A DNA stretch of 64,000 nucleotides from Pseudomonadota bacterium (GCA_021848345.1 JAJZUV010000001.1:186001-250000); one strand, 5' to 3'. Positions 34,640 to 42,699 are shown, counted from the stretch's first letter. Made by a program: numbers and translations. Notes: generated by a model from the letters alone, not told the origin.

Positions 34640-34836
34640 TTGCGCATCGCACCCCACCCGATGCTAGAAGTGGGCACCCGAGCGGTGCCCATTTTTTTGC
34701 CCGCCGCGGCCGCCAGCAGCGCGGCGTTGGGCCCCTGCATCCGTACCACCTCGCCGTCGAAGGTGATCTCGTCTACGACTTGGCGATGGAATATGCCCTG
34801 AGAGGCAAGCGGTGGGCGGCATGATCGAGACGGCAC
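34640..34836 (-). pseudogene. Remnant of a second serine recombinase (C-terminal end only)
   Basis: The reverse strand encodes VDEITFDGEVVRMQGPNAAL and AAAGKKMGTARVPTSSIGWG, nearly identical to the last 40 residues of the complete recombinase at 28386. The catalytic and DNA-binding domains are missing. It is the left end of decayed island II. Here the reading continues past the core as AMRNEDANWTIALEP because the flanking DNA differs. Confidence 0.8.
34650..34771. repeat. Direct repeat copy 2 (junction of island I and island II)
   Basis: Second copy of the 122-bp repeat at 28391, with core ACCCCAC at 34651-34657 and the same terminator. It marks the right end of island I and the left end of island II. 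Confidence 0.85.
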
Positions 34837-34850
34837 TCCGGCCCTGAGGC

Positions 34851-35168
34851 TTATGAGTGTGTACGCAGCCAGTCTTTCAGGGCCTCATCCATGCGCCCTT
34901 GCCACCCGGGGCCGGAAGCGCGGAAACTGCTGACCACATCGGGTGACAGGCGGATGGTGATGCGCTCCTTGGTCGGCGCCTTCTGCGGGCCTCGCACACC
35001 GGCGCGACGATTCATCGCGAGGAGCTCTCCATACAGCGTCGGCGGCAGCACGTCCTGCGCCGCTCGGAACTCGGCGACATCGTCGCGATCGAGCTCGCGC
35101 ACTTCTCCATCGGCACCCACCAACGGCAAGCGTGGCTTGGGTGGCTTGCGACTACCGTGCGGCTTCAT
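34851..35168 (-). CDS. brnA: BrnA-family antitoxin
   Basis: Antitoxin of 105 residues. The BrnA family segment lies at the C-terminus (KERITIRLSPDVVSSFRASG, then GWQGRMDEALKDWLRTH), a ribbon-helix-helix DNA-binding fold that represses its own operon. The N-terminal half is proline- and charge-rich and would bind the toxin. Its start overlaps the toxin stop by 17 bases, as is normal for brnTA. The partner toxin is truncated, so the antitoxin may be an orphan. Confidence 0.85.
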   Translation of the reverse strand: MKPHGSRKPPKPRLPLVGADGEVRELDRDDVAEFRAAQDVLPPTLYGELLAMNRRAGVRGPQKAPTKERITIRLSPDVVSSFRASGPGWQGRMDEALKDWLRTHS

Positions 35169-35310
35169 AGTGGCTCACCTCTCGTGGGTTCGCTTTGCGC
35201 AAGCTGATCACACGAATGCCCTCGCGGATCGGCGTGAAGCAAAGCACATGCAAGCGTCCGTCGATCTGCCCGAGCGCCACGTAACGCGGCTCGGGGTAGG
35301 CCTTTCGGGC
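35152..35310 (-). pseudogene. brnT: BrnT-family toxin, N-terminally truncated
   Basis: It is not in the ORF track. The reverse strand encodes RKAYPEPRYVALGQIDGRLH and VLCFTPIREGIRVISLRKAN, then PREVSHYEAAR and a stop. This is the C-terminal half (about 50 residues) of the BrnT ribonuclease toxin, which is normally about 90 residues long. The N-terminal half, including the usual start, is missing; upstream the frame runs into unrelated sequence. The toxin is therefore probably dead. Confidence 0.8.
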
Positions 35311-35406
35311 AGATTGTATGCACAATCCGTCACGACGGCAGGCTCAGCACCAGGGCCCTTTCGTCGCTAGGGCGATCACCCAGTTGGCATCTTCGTCCCG
35401 CCCCGG

Positions 35407-35413
35407 ACCCCAC
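35407..35413. repeat. Right-hand core ACCCCAC (attR) of the tandem islands
   Basis: The same seven bases occur at the tRNA-His end (28392) and at the inter-island junction (34651). To its right, gaatgaaagcc and a terminator probably are the original DNA that followed tRNA-His. Confidence 0.6.
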
Positions 35414-35424
35414 GAATGAAAGCC

Positions 35425-35458
35425 GAAAGCCCAGGCATCCCCGGGCTTTCGCATTTTT
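35425..35458 (+). terminator. Terminator, probably the original tRNA-His terminator
   Basis: The stem gaaagccc and gggctttc has a ten-base loop and is followed by gcattttt. It has no gene directly upstream on the plus strand now. It fits the native terminator of tRNA-His pushed 7 kb away by the islands. Confidence 0.6.
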
Positions 35459-35465
35459 GGCCGCC

Positions 35466-35690
35466 TCATCCGTGGTTTTCGGTCGTGGGCGTGGCCTGGT
35501 GGTAGCGCACCTGCCATCGACCGTCGACGCGCAGCCACAGGGAACAGCGGCGTGCATGCCTGATGTCCGAACCGTCCGCCAGACGTTCGTCCGTGCGGTA
35601 GGTCAGCAGCGCAGCGTCGTTCGCCATTCCGCGGGCGCGTGCCACATGCCCAAGGGCGCGGATGATCTCGTCGGAGTCCCCGTCGGTGAA
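35466..35690 (-). pseudogene. DUF4440/NTF2-like protein remnant
   Basis: The reverse strand encodes GMANDAALLTYRTDERLADG and RRCSLWLRVDGRWQVRYHQATPT, the C-terminal half of DUF4440 (NTF2-like) proteins. The upstream residues of the 132-aa ORF do not resemble the usual N-terminal half, so the gene appears to be truncated. Its position next to the island border suggests damage by a past rearrangement. Confidence 0.55.
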
Positions 35691-35990
35691 CACGGCCGTG
35701 ATCGGCCCGGGCCCCGAGATGCGAAGCAGGAGTGGCCGGTCGCGCGGTATCCGCGATTGCGTTGATCGAATCAGCGGCGGCTGCCCTGGGCGGCTGGCTC
35801 GTGCGTGCGGCGCCGACGCGCGTGAGGCACTACTCCCAGGGGCAGGGACGATCGACGAGCACATCCATCATGCCAATTCCGCACCAACGCGACCGCCTCC
35901 GGCATTTCAACAGTCTGCTCGTATGATCGCCGCGATCAACTCCCGCACTTTGCGATGAGAGCCCGTACCTCGCGGCCGTGGAACCGTCGC

Positions 35991-36413
35991 TCAGGACCGA
36001 CGATCCCGTTTCATCCTGGCCTGGGATTCCTGTTGCTGCTGCGCGGCAACGGACAGGGTCGCGGTCGGGCGCGCGACAAGCCGGGCAAGGCCGATCGGAT
36101 CGCCACTCTGCTCGCACCAGCCGTAAGTTCCGTCCTGAACCCGCACCAGGGCCTGCTCGATGGCGTGCAGCTGCTTCAGTTCACGGCCGCGAATGTGCAA
36201 CTCCAGAGCGTGGTCCTCCTCTAGCGAGGCGCGGTCCGATGGATCCGGCGTCGCCGCGAGTTCCCTGAGTTCGGAGACGGTGGTCTGCGCCGCCTTCAGC
36301 AACACGTTGCGCTCGCGCTCCAGGACCTCGCGGAAGTAGGCAAGCTGGTCGCTGCACATGTACTGTCTGGCCGATATTCCGGCGGGCAACTCGGATTCCC
36401 AGGTACCGTCCAT
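35991..36413 (-). CDS. DksA/TraR-family protein with degenerate zinc finger
   Basis: RNA polymerase secondary-channel binding protein of 140 residues. The coiled-coil part is at about 35-90 (QLAYFREVLERERNVLLKAA; SLEEDHALELHIRGREL). The C-terminal domain reads GTYGWCEQSGDPIGLARLVA, then RPTATLSVAAQQQQ; only one of the four zinc-binding cysteines of classical DksA remains. Cys-poor DksA paralogs are known in the Proteobacteria and can act without zinc. ATG 36413 (MDGTWESELPAG) was chosen; the ORF-track start adds 49 unlikely residues. Confidence 0.82.
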   Translation of the reverse strand: MDGTWESELPAGISARQYMCSDQLAYFREVLERERNVLLKAAQTTVSELRELAATPDPSDRASLEEDHALELHIRGRELKQLHAIEQALVRVQDGTYGWCEQSGDPIGLARLVARPTATLSVAAQQQQESQARMKRDRRS

Positions 36414-36525
36414 CGCACACCTCCCTCGGAACGAGGCGTCCCGTGTCCGCATGATGCGCCACTTCTGTGTCAAGGCACATGGCTCCGAGGTCGAGATGCC
36501 CTGACCACGGCCCGGCAGGCAGGGC

Positions 36526-36864
36526 TCAGTGCCGCCGGCGACCGCGCTCGAATGCCGCAAGAGACCATTGCGCCACGTCTTCAGGCGTTACGTCGACCAT
36601 GGTTTCGAGGTCGAGGGTCCTCATGCTGGACCAGCTCCCACCATCCGTGGCGCGAAACAGCGTCCCCGTGACCACGTCCGCCCATGAGCGAGTCAGCTCG
36701 ATGTTCAGCAGCGCGTAGATGCGCCCGTCACCGGCGCGCGCGTAGCGCTGCACGTAGATCGATCTCGTGAACCAATCCGGCAGCTTGCCCTTGCGCGGAA
36801 GAAGCCCGATCAGCCTGGTGGAGGCTTCGCTGAGGTAGTGTGGATTGCTTGCATACACGCTCAC
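36526..36864 (-). CDS. Hypothetical protein, 112 aa
   Basis: Soluble protein with no family that I recognise. It begins MSVYASNPHYLSEASTRLIG, has a strand-rich middle (SIYVQRYARAGDGRIYALLN) and a C-terminal helix ending in RGRRRH. Composition and codon use match the surrounding genome, so it is probably a real chromosomal gene. It lies 112 bases upstream of the DksA-like gene on the same strand and may share a transcript. Confidence 0.6.
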   Translation of the reverse strand: MSVYASNPHYLSEASTRLIGLLPRKGKLPDWFTRSIYVQRYARAGDGRIYALLNIELTRSWADVVTGTLFRATDGGSWSSMRTLDLETMVDVTPEDVAQWSLAAFERGRRRH

Positions 36865-37003
36865 GGCAGTTCCCTTGGTGGCGCGGCATGCGGTCCATTC
36901 CTTCCCGGAGCGCCGGCCTGGTCGCGCAATACTGCGAATTCTTCGCTCTGCCTCTGCCTGGGCGAAGGCAACGGCGTCAGACTACACTGTTTTCAAGTCG
37001 ACG

Positions 37004-37039
37004 CGCGCTTACGCGCACCGGGCGGTGCGCGTAAGCGCG
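37004..37039. repeat. Perfect 16-bp hairpin in a gene-less stretch
   Basis: Arms cgcgcttacgcgcacc and ggtgcgcgtaagcgcg are separated by gggc. There is no T-run, so it is not a standard terminator. It lies in the 323-base gap 36865-37187, in which I see no other feature except the ribosome site of the small gene at 37188. Confidence 0.8.
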
Positions 37040-37187
37040 GTGAGCCGAGTCGCTGCGTCGAGCATGCGGAGCGAGGAATCAGGTCGGTGCTGATCAGACC
37101 GGGAGCGGTGGCTGGCGCTGGCCCGCGGGAACGCCTCGAGCGCTTCGAAAAATTCAGTCGACACGGATTGACAGGAGGCGCAGCATC

Positions 37188-37331
37188 ATGCCCAAGGGAA
37201 TGCAACGCGGCAACCGGGAAGCCAAGAAGCCGAAGAAGGACCATTCGACGCCCAAGGCGCCGGCGGCTGGGAGTGAGCCTGTCGTGCGTCCGCCAGCTCC
37301 GCTCGTGGCGGACCGACGCAAGAAGAAGTAG
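37188..37331 (+). CDS. Small lysine-rich protein, 47 aa
   Basis: Too short for the ORF track. It begins MPKGMQRGNREAKKPKKDHS, has a Pro/Ala middle and ends in DRRKKK. ACAGGAGGCGCAGCATC lies just before the ATG, a strong ribosome site, which supports real expression. Small Lys-rich proteins with an N-terminal (M)PKGxQRGNxEAKKPK pattern are common in the Burkholderiales; their role is unknown, and the charge suggests nucleic-acid or ribosome contact. Confidence 0.7.
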   Translation: MPKGMQRGNREAKKPKKDHSTPKAPAAGSEPVVRPPAPLVADRRKKK

Positions 37332-37467
37332 CACGCTGGCGCCGGACACCCTGCCGGCTCCCGGATTCGAATGGCTGGCCGGGAAATCCTGAACGGCGCA
37401 GGCCGCATCTTCGTGCCGCCCCGCGCCGCGACGAATGCGTCGTCGACGGCGCGGTTATCGCCGGGCC

Positions 37468-39120
37468 TCAGCGCTCGGCACGGGCCTGCGCAAGCCATGC
37501 GCCCCAGGGCGGAAGATGCACGCTGCCGTCGACCAGCTCGGCGCCTCCGGGCGGCGCATCGAGCAGGGGCTCGAATTCCGCGGGCGAGCTCCAGCGCAGG
37601 GGCTGCGCGCTGCAGTTGAACGCGCACAGCATGCGCTGCGCGGGGTCGCTGGATTCCCGCGTGTAGGCCAGCAGCTGGTCGTGCGCCGGCAGCAACTGCA
37701 TGGTGCCGGTGCACAGGGCCGGCTGGCGGCGGCGCCAGGCCAGCACTTCGCGGTAGAAGTGCAGCAGTCCGCCCGAGGCCTGCTGGGCCACAGCGTGGGC
37801 GTTGTGCCGCGGCTCCAGAGGCAGCCAGGGCGTGGCTTCGGTGAATCCCGCGCAGGGCCGCTCGGCGTCCCACGGCATCGGCGTGCGACAGCCGTCGCGG
37901 CCCTTGAAAATGGGCCACATCGCGATCCCGTAGGGGTCGCGAAGCTCGGCTTCGGTGAGCTCGGCCTCTTCCAGGCCGAGTTCGTCTCCCTGGTACACGC
38001 ACGGGGTGCCGAGCAGGGTCATCTGCAGCAGGACGGCCTGGCGCAGCAGGCGGGGGTCCGGCTCGTCGCCTCCCCAGCGCGTGGCCAGTCTGGGCACGTC
38101 GTGGTTGGACAGCGACCAGCAGGGCCAGCCGTCGCCCAGGATGCGCAGCAGCCGGTCGAACACGTCGCGCAGATACGGCGCGTCGTGGCGCGGGCCCAGC
38201 AGGTCGAAACCGTACGCCATGTGCAGCTTGTCCCCGCCCTGGGTGTACTCGGCCATGCGGCCCGGCCCGTCGTCGTCGCCGATCTCGCCCACCATCGCGG
38301 TGCCCGGGTAGGCGTCGAGCAGGGCGCGCAGGCGGCGCAGGAACGACAGGTTCTCGGGGCGGCTCTTGTCGTATACGTGGCGTTGCCACGCATAGGGGTT
38401 CACGGCCGTCACCGCCGGATCGCTCTCGACCGGCCAGCCGCGGGCCGGATTGGGGCGCAGCAGCGGGTCGTGGAAATAGAAGTTGGCGGTGTCCAGGCGC
38501 AGGCCGTCGACGCCCTGGTCCAGCCAGAAACGCACGTCGTCGAGCAGCGCCTGCTGGACTTCGGGGTTGTGGAAGTTGAGGTCGGGCTGGCTGGCCAGGA
38601 AGTTGTGCAGGTAGTACTTCTGGCGTCGCGAGTTCCACTCCCACGCGCTGCCCCCGAACACGCTCAGCCAGTTGTTCGGGGCCGAGCCGTCGCCCTGGGG
38701 ATCGGCCCATACGTACCAGTCGGCCCTGGGGCCGGAGGCCGAGGCGCAGCTCTCGCGAAACCAGGGGTGGCGGTCCGAGGTGTGGGACAGCACCTGGTCG
38801 ATCATCACCTTCAGGCCGAGTTCGTGGGCGCGCGCGACCACGCGCCGGAAATCGTCCAGGGTGCCGAACAGGGGATCGACGTCCCGGTAGTCGCTGACGT
38901 CGTAGCCGAAGTCCTTCATCGGGCTGCGGAAGAACGGCGTCAGCCAGATCGCGTCCACGCCGAGTCGGGCGACGTGGGCCAGGCGGCTCAGCACGCCGGG
39001 CAGGTCGCCCACGCCGTCGCCGTTGCTGTCCTGGAAGCTGCGGAGGTAGATCTCATAGATGGTGCCGACGCGCCACCACGGGGGCTGCGCGCCGGACGGC
39101 CGGGTCGGGGAGGGGTTCAT
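37468..39120 (-). CDS. GH13 alpha-glucosidase / oligo-1,6-glucosidase-like
   Basis: Cytoplasmic glycoside hydrolase of 550 residues with the (beta/alpha)8 barrel of family GH13. Region I is MIDQVLSHTSDRHPWF; the nucleophile is in DGLRLDTANFYF; the acid/base Glu is in AMVGEIGDDDG; and the third acidic residue is in SLSNHDVPRLATR. The N-terminus WWRVGTIYEIYLRSFQDSNG and segment FFRSPMKDFGYDVSDYRDVD match alpha-glucosidases rather than amylases. It would release glucose from short alpha-glucosides. It is divergent from rsuA; the 311-base gap between them holds no gene. Confidence 0.9.
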   Translation of the reverse strand: MNPSPTRPSGAQPPWWRVGTIYEIYLRSFQDSNGDGVGDLPGVLSRLAHVARLGVDAIWLTPFFRSPMKDFGYDVSDYRDVDPLFGTLDDFRRVVARAHELGLKVMIDQVLSHTSDRHPWFRESCASASGPRADWYVWADPQGDGSAPNNWLSVFGGSAWEWNSRRQKYYLHNFLASQPDLNFHNPEVQQALLDDVRFWLDQGVDGLRLDTANFYFHDPLLRPNPARGWPVESDPAVTAVNPYAWQRHVYDKSRPENLSFLRRLRALLDAYPGTAMVGEIGDDDGPGRMAEYTQGGDKLHMAYGFDLLGPRHDAPYLRDVFDRLLRILGDGWPCWSLSNHDVPRLATRWGGDEPDPRLLRQAVLLQMTLLGTPCVYQGDELGLEEAELTEAELRDPYGIAMWPIFKGRDGCRTPMPWDAERPCAGFTEATPWLPLEPRHNAHAVAQQASGGLLHFYREVLAWRRRQPALCTGTMQLLPAHDQLLAYTRESSDPAQRMLCAFNCSAQPLRWSSPAEFEPLLDAPPGGAELVDGSVHLPPWGAWLAQARAER

Positions 39121-39431
39121 GACAAGGTCCTTGTGTCGCCTGGGCGACGTAGCGTGGGCAGGGGGCGAAGAGCGGGAGCGGGCAAGGAGCAGGTCACTTT
39201 AGTAAGTGCCCGCAGCGATTGTCCGGCGGAGCCGGAATGGCCAGAGAGCCTGGCTCGTCGACAGGGCCTTCGGGCGGACGTCGGGTCCGCGGACAAGGCC
39301 CGGCCGGCCGCGCGGCCTACACTGCAGGGCATGCTGGATACGCATGGGTTCGAAGGGGGCGGGACCTGCGGCGCGCGGCGCGCCGCGGGCTCGGCGCGAG
39401 CCTGCCCATCGCTGCGCGGGGCGGGCGGGAC

Positions 39432-40160
39432 ATGAGCCGGCTGACGCTGGAGAAGATGCTGCAATCGCAGGGCTTCGGCACCCGCAGGCAATGCCGGCAG
39501 CTGGTCCTGGGGGGGCATGTGCGCGTGGCCGGCGAGCCGACGGACGATCCGGAGCTCAGCGTGGACACGGAGGGCCTGAGCTTCTCGGTGCTCGACCAGG
39601 ACTGGAGCTACCGCGAGCATGTGTACCTGGCACTGAACAAGCCGGTGAACTACGAATGCTCGCGCCGGCCCAGCCACCATCCCGGCATCCTGAGCCTGCT
39701 GCCCGAGCCGCTGCGCGCGCGCGGGGTGCAGCCTGTGGGGCGCCTGGACCACGACACCACCGGGCTGCTGCTGCTGTCCGACGACGGCGCGTTCATCCAC
39801 GCGCAGTCCTCCCCGCGGCGCAAGGTGCCCAAGCTGTATGCAGCCACGACCCAGGAGCCGGTCACGCCCGAGTTGATCGCGGCCCTGCTGGCGGGGGTGC
39901 GCCTGCACGACGAGCCGGAGCCGCTGGCGGCCTTGCGTTGCGAACAGCAGGGCGCGCATGAGATCGCCATCGTGCTGGAACAGGGCAAGTACCACCAGGT
40001 CAAGCGCATGCTGGCCGCGGCGGGCAACCATTGCGCCGCCTTGCGCCGGGTGGCCATCGGCGGCCTGCGCCTGGAGGCGTTGAACCTTCCCGAGGGCGCC
40101 TGGTGCCATCTGGGCGAGGCCGAGCTCGCCTTGCTCAAGCCCGAGCGGGACGGCGCGTGA
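39432..40160 (+). CDS. rsuA: 16S rRNA pseudouridine(516) synthase-like
   Basis: Pseudouridine synthase of 242 residues. An S4 RNA-binding domain is at 1-60 (LEKMLQSQGFGTRRQCRQLV), and the catalytic RsuA/RluB domain has GRLDHDTTGLLLLSDDG with the catalytic Asp, then KYHQVKRMLAAAGNHCAALR. The segment LNKPVNYECSRRPSHHP fits RsuA. It isomerises one uridine of 16S rRNA. ATG 39432 follows CGGGCGGGAC. RluE or RluF specificity cannot be fully excluded. Confidence 0.88.
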   Translation: MSRLTLEKMLQSQGFGTRRQCRQLVLGGHVRVAGEPTDDPELSVDTEGLSFSVLDQDWSYREHVYLALNKPVNYECSRRPSHHPGILSLLPEPLRARGVQPVGRLDHDTTGLLLLSDDGAFIHAQSSPRRKVPKLYAATTQEPVTPELIAALLAGVRLHDEPEPLAALRCEQQGAHEIAIVLEQGKYHQVKRMLAAAGNHCAALRRVAIGGLRLEALNLPEGAWCHLGEAELALLKPERDGA

Positions 40161-40320
40161 CGGGCGAGGGCAGGCGTGGGAGGTCGCGCGGTTGCCGCGC
40201 ATGGCTCGCGGCCAGCGCCGGGCGTGGTGGTGCGCCGCGGGAATTCGTACCATCGGCGCGGGCAGCTTTCATTCATTCCGAGGCCTTCGCGGCGATCGGA
40301 CCAACCGAGAGGACATGTTC

Positions 40321-41100
40321 ATGGATCTGGGTATCGCCGGGCGCAGGGCGCTGGTGTGCGCATCGAGCAAGGGCCTGGGCCGCGCCTGCGCGGTCGCGCT
40401 GGCCGCCGAAGGGGTGCACGTGACGGTGACGGCTCGGGGCGCGCAGGCCCTGGCCGAGACCGCGTCCTACATCCGCGACACCTACGGCGTCGAGGTGCGG
40501 GAGGTGGCGGGCGACATCACCACGCCGCAGGGTCGCGAGGCGGCGCTGGCGGCGGCCGGGCCCATCGACATCCTGGTCAACAACGCCGGCGGGCCGCCGC
40601 CGGGCGACTTCCGCGACTGGAGCCGCGAGGACTGGCTGCGCGCGCTGGACGCGAACATGCTCACGCCCATCGAGCTGATCAAGGCGACGGTGGACGCAAT
40701 GATGGAGCGCGGCTTCGGGCGCATCGTCAACATCACCTCGGCCGCGGTGAAGGCCCCCATCGACATCCTGGGCCTGTCCAACGGGGCGCGCAGCGGTCTG
40801 ACGGGTTTCGTGGCCGGGCTGGCGCGCAAGACCGTGCGCCGCAACGTCACCATCAACAACCTGCTTCCCGGTCCGTTCTCGACCGACCGCCTGGCCGCCA
40901 CCGCGAAGGGGCAGGCCGCGGCGCAGGGCATCTCGGTGGACGAGGTGCTGGCGCGTCGGGCCGCCGAGAACCCCGCGGGGCGCTTCGGGGATCCGAAGGA
41001 ATTCGGTGCGGCCTGCGCGTTTCTGTGCGCGGCCAGCGCCGGCTTCGTGACGGGTCAGAACATCCTGCTGGACGGCGGGGCCTTCCCCGGCACGATGTGA
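40321..41100 (+). CDS. SDR-family oxidoreductase lacking the canonical Tyr/Lys
   Basis: FabG-like short-chain dehydrogenase of 259 residues with the cofactor motif VCASSKGLGRACAVALA and NNAGGPPPGDF. The catalytic Ser is in NITSAAVKAP, but the normal YxxxK motif reads SNGAR within LGLSNGARSGLTGF, so Tyr becomes Ser and Lys becomes Arg. A known SDR subgroup with this change exists and its reaction is unclear. C-terminal DGGAFPGTM is typical. ATG 40321 was chosen over 40315. It is followed after 2 bases by a membrane protein gene. Confidence 0.87.
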   Translation: MDLGIAGRRALVCASSKGLGRACAVALAAEGVHVTVTARGAQALAETASYIRDTYGVEVREVAGDITTPQGREAALAAAGPIDILVNNAGGPPPGDFRDWSREDWLRALDANMLTPIELIKATVDAMMERGFGRIVNITSAAVKAPIDILGLSNGARSGLTGFVAGLARKTVRRNVTINNLLPGPFSTDRLAATAKGQAAAQGISVDEVLARRAAENPAGRFGDPKEFGAACAFLCAASAGFVTGQNILLDGGAFPGTM

Positions 41101-41102
41101 TC

Positions 41103-42635
41103 ATGCGCGCGACCCACAGAACCTCGACCGATTCCCTGATCCTGGGCGTGCTGCTGGCGCTTGGCTTGCCGGCGGTGATCGTGCTGAGCCTGCCCGCGGC
41201 GGGGCGACTGGCGATCTCGCCGGATTCGATTTCCTATCTCACCGTGGCCGGGCAGATCGCCGCCGGCAAGGGGCTGAGCATGCCCACCTTCGCGTTGTTC
41301 GGGAACGCGACGGGCAGCTTCACCACCTGGCCTCCCCTGTTTCCGCTGGTGCTGGCCTCGGGGATTTCGCCCATCTGGATCCAGGCCGCCGCGCTGGGCT
41401 CGCTGGGGGCGGTGGTGTTCCTGCTGTTCGCGACCAGCCTGCGGGTGAATGCCCTGGCGTCGGTGCTGCTGGCATGGGCCTGCGCGCTGTCGATGCCGCT
41501 GCTGGTCGATGCCACCTACGTCTGGAGCGAGGTGTTGGCGCTGGCGATGACCGCGCTGATGCTTTGGTCCTTCGCGGGCGTCGGGTCGTCCCGCACCTGG
41601 CTGCGCTGGGCGCTGGGCGTGGTGTTCTGCGGGCTGGCGATCTATGCGCGCTACGCCATGGCCTTGCTGGTGCCGGGGCTGATGCTCGCCTTGCTGCTGG
41701 CGCCGGTCGAACGGCTCGCGCACCGCCTGCGACTGGCGTTGCTGACACCCGTCGCGGTGGGTTTGATGTTCGTGCCGTTGCTGTGGCACAACCTGGCGCA
41801 GAGCCACCAGCTCACCGGTGCGGCGCGCGCGGTGGCGCATCGAGGGCTGCTGGCCAACCTGAGCGACGCCGTTCTGGGAACGGCGTCGGCCTTCGCCGTG
41901 GCTCCGCTGTGGAAGGCCGTGTTCGTGCTGGCGCTCCTGGCGGTGCTGGTCGTGGCGGGGGGCGCGCTGATGGCACGCCTGCGCGCCGCCGGCGATCGAT
42001 TCGCCGACGAGCGGGCGGACCCGGCCGTCTGGGTGGCCCGGCTGACCCTGGTGCTCGCGCTGGTCTACGCGGCCGGCATGGTGGTGCTGCGCACGCTGGT
42101 GCACTTCGATCGCCTGGACACGCGCCTGATGAGCCCGGCGGTGTTCCTGCTGGGCCTGAGCCTGTGCGCGGGCATGGTGGCCCACGCGCGTTCACCGCGC
42201 CACGCGGCCTGGGAGCGTGCGGTGCTGGCGCTGCCGTTCGCCGTGCTGATGGCCCTGTCCCTGCACCGGGCGGCCGCGCAGGGCGACGTCGCCTGGCATG
42301 CGTGGCGCGAGCGGGGCTCGCCCGCCTGGCCGATGAACTCGCTGTTCGTGTACAGCAACATGCAATCTGTCGACGCGCCGCGGGTGGATGGCTTGGTGCT
42401 GTGCGATCGGCCCATGATGGTGCAGTTCCTCACCGCCTGGCAGGCGCGCCAGATCCCGCCCGGCCCCTGGACCGATGCCGGGCTGCGACACATCGCGTCG
42501 GCCGCGCGCGCCTTGCTGGTGGACGACCCCGAAAGTGCCGAGCTGGCCGCCCGCCTGCGTCAGCTTCTGCCGCAGGCCACCACGCGCCAGGTGGCGGGCG
42601 GACAGTTGCTGCAATGGACGCCGCCGGCGCGCTGA
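41103..42635 (+). CDS. Multi-pass membrane protein, GT-C/GT39-like
   Basis: Inner-membrane protein of 510 residues with about 11 predicted membrane helices. The first periplasmic loop has SPDSISYLTVAGQIAAGKGL and TTWPPLFPLVL, a pattern seen in GT-C type lipid-linked glycosyltransferases (family 39-like). The C-terminal 130 residues are a soluble domain. The likely role is transfer of a sugar from a lipid carrier, but no substrate can be proposed. It lies directly after the SDR gene and 64 bases before the HAD gene. Confidence 0.7.
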   Translation: MRATHRTSTDSLILGVLLALGLPAVIVLSLPAAGRLAISPDSISYLTVAGQIAAGKGLSMPTFALFGNATGSFTTWPPLFPLVLASGISPIWIQAAALGSLGAVVFLLFATSLRVNALASVLLAWACALSMPLLVDATYVWSEVLALAMTALMLWSFAGVGSSRTWLRWALGVVFCGLAIYARYAMALLVPGLMLALLLAPVERLAHRLRLALLTPVAVGLMFVPLLWHNLAQSHQLTGAARAVAHRGLLANLSDAVLGTASAFAVAPLWKAVFVLALLAVLVVAGGALMARLRAAGDRFADERADPAVWVARLTLVLALVYAAGMVVLRTLVHFDRLDTRLMSPAVFLLGLSLCAGMVAHARSPRHAAWERAVLALPFAVLMALSLHRAAAQGDVAWHAWRERGSPAWPMNSLFVYSNMQSVDAPRVDGLVLCDRPMMVQFLTAWQARQIPPGPWTDAGLRHIASAARALLVDDPESAELAARLRQLLPQATTRQVAGGQLLQWTPPAR

Positions 42636-42699
42636 GTGCGTGGCGCGCCTCGGACATGCGGTTGCGCGTGGACCACACGGAACCTGACGGAGGACCTCG

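Larger units (their letters stand above)
28391..34657. mobile_element. Integrated island I at tRNA-His (about 6.26 kb)
   Basis: The interval lies between two directly repeated copies of a 122-bp segment (28391-28512 and 34650-34771). The first 52 bp are identical (caccccacccgatgctag onward) and the rest are about 90 percent identical. It carries a large serine recombinase, a small coupled upstream gene, a replication-relaxation-like gene, a gene-less repeat region and a three-gene AT-richer operon with an HNH nuclease. The ACCCCAC core is shared with the right end of island II at 35407. Excision would give a circle of 6,259 bp. No conjugation genes are present. Confidence 0.8.
34658..35413. 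mobile_element. Decayed island II (about 0.75 kb)
   Basis: It lies between the core at 34651 and a third core at 35407-35413. It holds the recombinase remnant, brnA and truncated brnT. Just before both right-hand cores is a similar stretch (gcgatggtccagttcgcatc at 34615 and gcgatcacccagttggcatc at 35370), showing that the two islands have related right ends. Confidence 0.65.

Noticed and set aside
28391-35413. Idea that the accessory region is a prophage
   Set aside because: There are no capsid, tail, lysis or replication genes of phage type; only an integrase and a few cargo genes.
37004-37039. Hairpin as a rho-independent terminator
   Set aside because: No T-run follows on either strand and no gene ends directly before it.
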